Positions 63,019 through 64,000 of a stretch of 64,000 nucleotides of DNA are shown piece after piece. The stretch is from contig MPDE01000014.1 of assembly GCA_001874335.1 (NCBI GenBank), positions 1 through 64,000 on the forward strand, written 5' to 3'. The DNA is from Bacteroidetes bacterium MedPE-SWsnd-G2. Its GTDB lineage: Bacteria; Bacteroidota; Bacteroidia; Flavobacteriales; Flavobacteriaceae. The notes beneath the pieces are model-generated. The model did not search any database and had not been told where the DNA came from. It was given only the letters and a program-made list of their open reading frames with translations. How positions within the stretch are numbered: position 1 is the first letter of the stretch; every line of letters starts with the position of its first letter. A program made the position numbers and the translations under genes.

Positions 63019-63519
63019 CTATAAGATTCTTCTTGCTTGTGTAAATGTGTTTTTCCAATAACGCTCTGCTAATGAAGATGTGATGACTCCTGACGATGTG
63101 GTGGAATGTACAAATTGAATATAGCCTACCCGCGTTTCTGTAACCAAACCTACATGATTAATTACATTTTTATTTTTGTTGGTTTTGAAAAATAATAAAT
63201 CACCAGGTTTTACATTTGAAAGCTTGATAGTTTCTCCCTGCATTGACATGGCCTTTGATGTTCTTGGTATAGAAACACCATTAGAGGCAAACGCAGTGTA
63301 AATTAATCCAGAGCAATCCATTCCCTTTTTGGTGGTACCTCCATATTTGTATTTAGTACCTTCAAATTCGAGAGCTTTATCAATAATTTTATTTGTTTTT
63401 ACCGGAATTGAAACAGCTGTTTTAGTCTGAGTTTTAGTGCTGTTGTGATGTTGTTTTTTAGATTTACAACTGCTAAAGATTAAAACAAAAATTAAGAGTA
63501 GGTAGTAGGTGTTTTTCAT
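63019..63519 (-). CDS. Lipoprotein NlpC/P60 peptidoglycan hydrolase
   Basis: A 166-residue C40 peptidase. The lipoprotein signal ends IFSSC (Cys18). Catalytic Cys69 (GMDCSGLIY) and His122 (NHVGLV), with His138 as the likely third residue. It cleaves peptide bonds in murein stems. It lies 14 bases after lpxB and 30 before comEC on the minus strand. Confidence 0.93.
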   Translation of the reverse strand: MKNTYYLLLIFVLIFSSCKSKKQHHNSTKTQTKTAVSIPVKTNKIIDKALEFEGTKYKYGGTTKKGMDCSGLIYTAFASNGVSIPRTSKAMSMQGETIKLSNVKPGDLLFFKTNKNKNVINHVGLVTETRVGYIQFVHSTTSSGVITSSLAERYWKNTFTQARRIL

Positions 63520-63533
63520 TGAAGCAATCTAAG

Positions 63534-64000
63534 CTATTGTTTTAAATATTTGTACATTAATTCTGCAGTTTTTTGACTTGCACCTTGTCCTCCCAATTTA
63601 GCTTCTAAATCATAATAGTCAGAAAACAATTGTTCGCGATGTTTTTCATCTAAAATTAAATCTAACTCCTTTTTCAGGTGTTTAGGAGTGAATGTAGTTT
63701 GAATAAGTTCGGTTACTACTTTTCGATCCATAATTAGGTTCACCAGTGAAATAAATTTTAGTTTAATTACCAGTTTCCCAATTCGGTAAGAGATATAACT
63801 ACTCTTATAGCAAACAACCTGCGGAATTTTAAACAATGCCGTTTCTAGGGTTGCCGTTCCTGAGGTAACAAGAGCAGCAAATGATAAGCTCAGTAAATCG
63901 TAGGTTTCATTACTTACAAAAGCAACATTTGGTGTGGTAATAAAAGATTGGTAAAAATTATAATCCTGACTCGGCGCTCCTGCAATAACAAATTGGTAAT
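63534..64000 (-). CDS. lpxB: Lipid-A-disaccharide synthase, C-terminal part (window edge)
   Basis: The last about 155 residues of LpxB, with the 5' part beyond the window. The frame stays open to base 64000. It reads AFVSNETYDLLS, then ALVTSGTATLETALFK and the C-terminal IPQVVCYKSSYISYRIGK and LGGQGASQKTAELMY, which are LpxB signatures. LpxB joins UDP-diacylglucosamine and lipid X in lipid A synthesis. Confidence 0.9.
   Translation of the reverse strand, partial: YQFVIAGAPSQDYNFYQSFITTPNVAFVSNETYDLLSLSFAALVTSGTATLETALFKIPQVVCYKSSYISYRIGKLVIKLKFISLVNLIMDRKVVTELIQTTFTPKHLKKELDLILDEKHREQLFSDYYDLEAKLGGQGASQKTAELMYKYLKQ

Noticed and set aside
1-64000. CRISPR arrays, insertion sequences, prophage or integron signals
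   Set aside because: No spaced repeats, transposase, integrase or phage genes were seen; repeated tracts are explained by paralogues.

Overview
The window is a gene-dense, AT-rich chromosomal segment from a member of the Bacteroidota, most likely a marine Flavobacteriaceae. The reasons are TAnnTTTG-type -7 promoter boxes with TTG about 19-20 bases upstream, a bacterial mevalonate pathway, LytS/LytTR signalling, BamA-like and flavobacterial beta-barrel proteins, and the order lpxB / NlpC-P60 / comEC at the right end. The genus cannot be fixed from this sequence. I found no insertion sequence, prophage, CRISPR array or rRNA. One tRNA (Phe) is present.

Layout. 29-9277: a LytS-type kinase and LytTR regulator, followed by a tripartite RND efflux system whose outer-membrane protein is an unusual fusion of a periplasmic substrate-binding-like domain to a TolC domain, with a K+-channel-like gene overlapping the pump gene. 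9288-12301: TesB thioesterase, a secreted propeller-like protein and an HI0933-type flavoprotein. 12381-16313: mevalonate diphosphate decarboxylase, mevalonate kinase, UbiA-type prenyltransferase and a nitrilase-family hydrolase. 16353-17189: an RsuA/RluB-family protein that has Gly where the catalytic Asp should be. 17204-20837: three glycosyltransferases. 20921-23844: a NapH-like membrane Fe-S protein with an FAD/NAD oxidoreductase. 24051-27985: a DUF547 protein, a beta-barrel, a GH113-like hydrolase and a BamA-like barrel.

29590-36244 is the most striking locus: a compact nine-gene, minus-strand arsenosugar operon. It encodes a peroxidase-like CMD protein, the radical SAM enzyme ArsS, a rhodanese, a DUF2064 glycosyltransferase, a purine nucleoside phosphorylase, the ArsM methyltransferase, a sterol-desaturase-family membrane enzyme, a second DUF547 protein and a TIGR04283-type GT2. 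A consensus-like promoter lies upstream of its first gene. The set can be read as a route: ArsM methylates arsenite, ArsS adds the SAM-derived deoxyadenosyl group, the phosphorylase may remove adenine, and the glycosyltransferases build the sugar. The membrane enzyme and DUF547 protein suggest, but do not prove, a lipid-linked product.

36399-44155: a response-regulator/kinase and a 2192-residue hybrid sensor kinase with two periplasmic solute-binding domains and eight cytoplasmic PAS/GAF domains. 44469-44544: tRNA-Phe. 44645-52424: coaX, an outer-membrane protein, a TPR protein, lptC, a small membrane protein, a CBS/CorC transporter-like protein and a parvulin/PpiD foldase, an envelope-biogenesis run. 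52478-54703: class II HMG-CoA reductase with a GYDIA-type GHMP kinase, the second mevalonate-pathway block. 54852-60953: a DPP-IV-type peptidase, two POT peptide transporters and a secreted thioredoxin, a peptide-uptake run. 60958-64000: comEC, a lipoprotein NlpC/P60 hydrolase and the 3' part of lpxB, which runs off the window.
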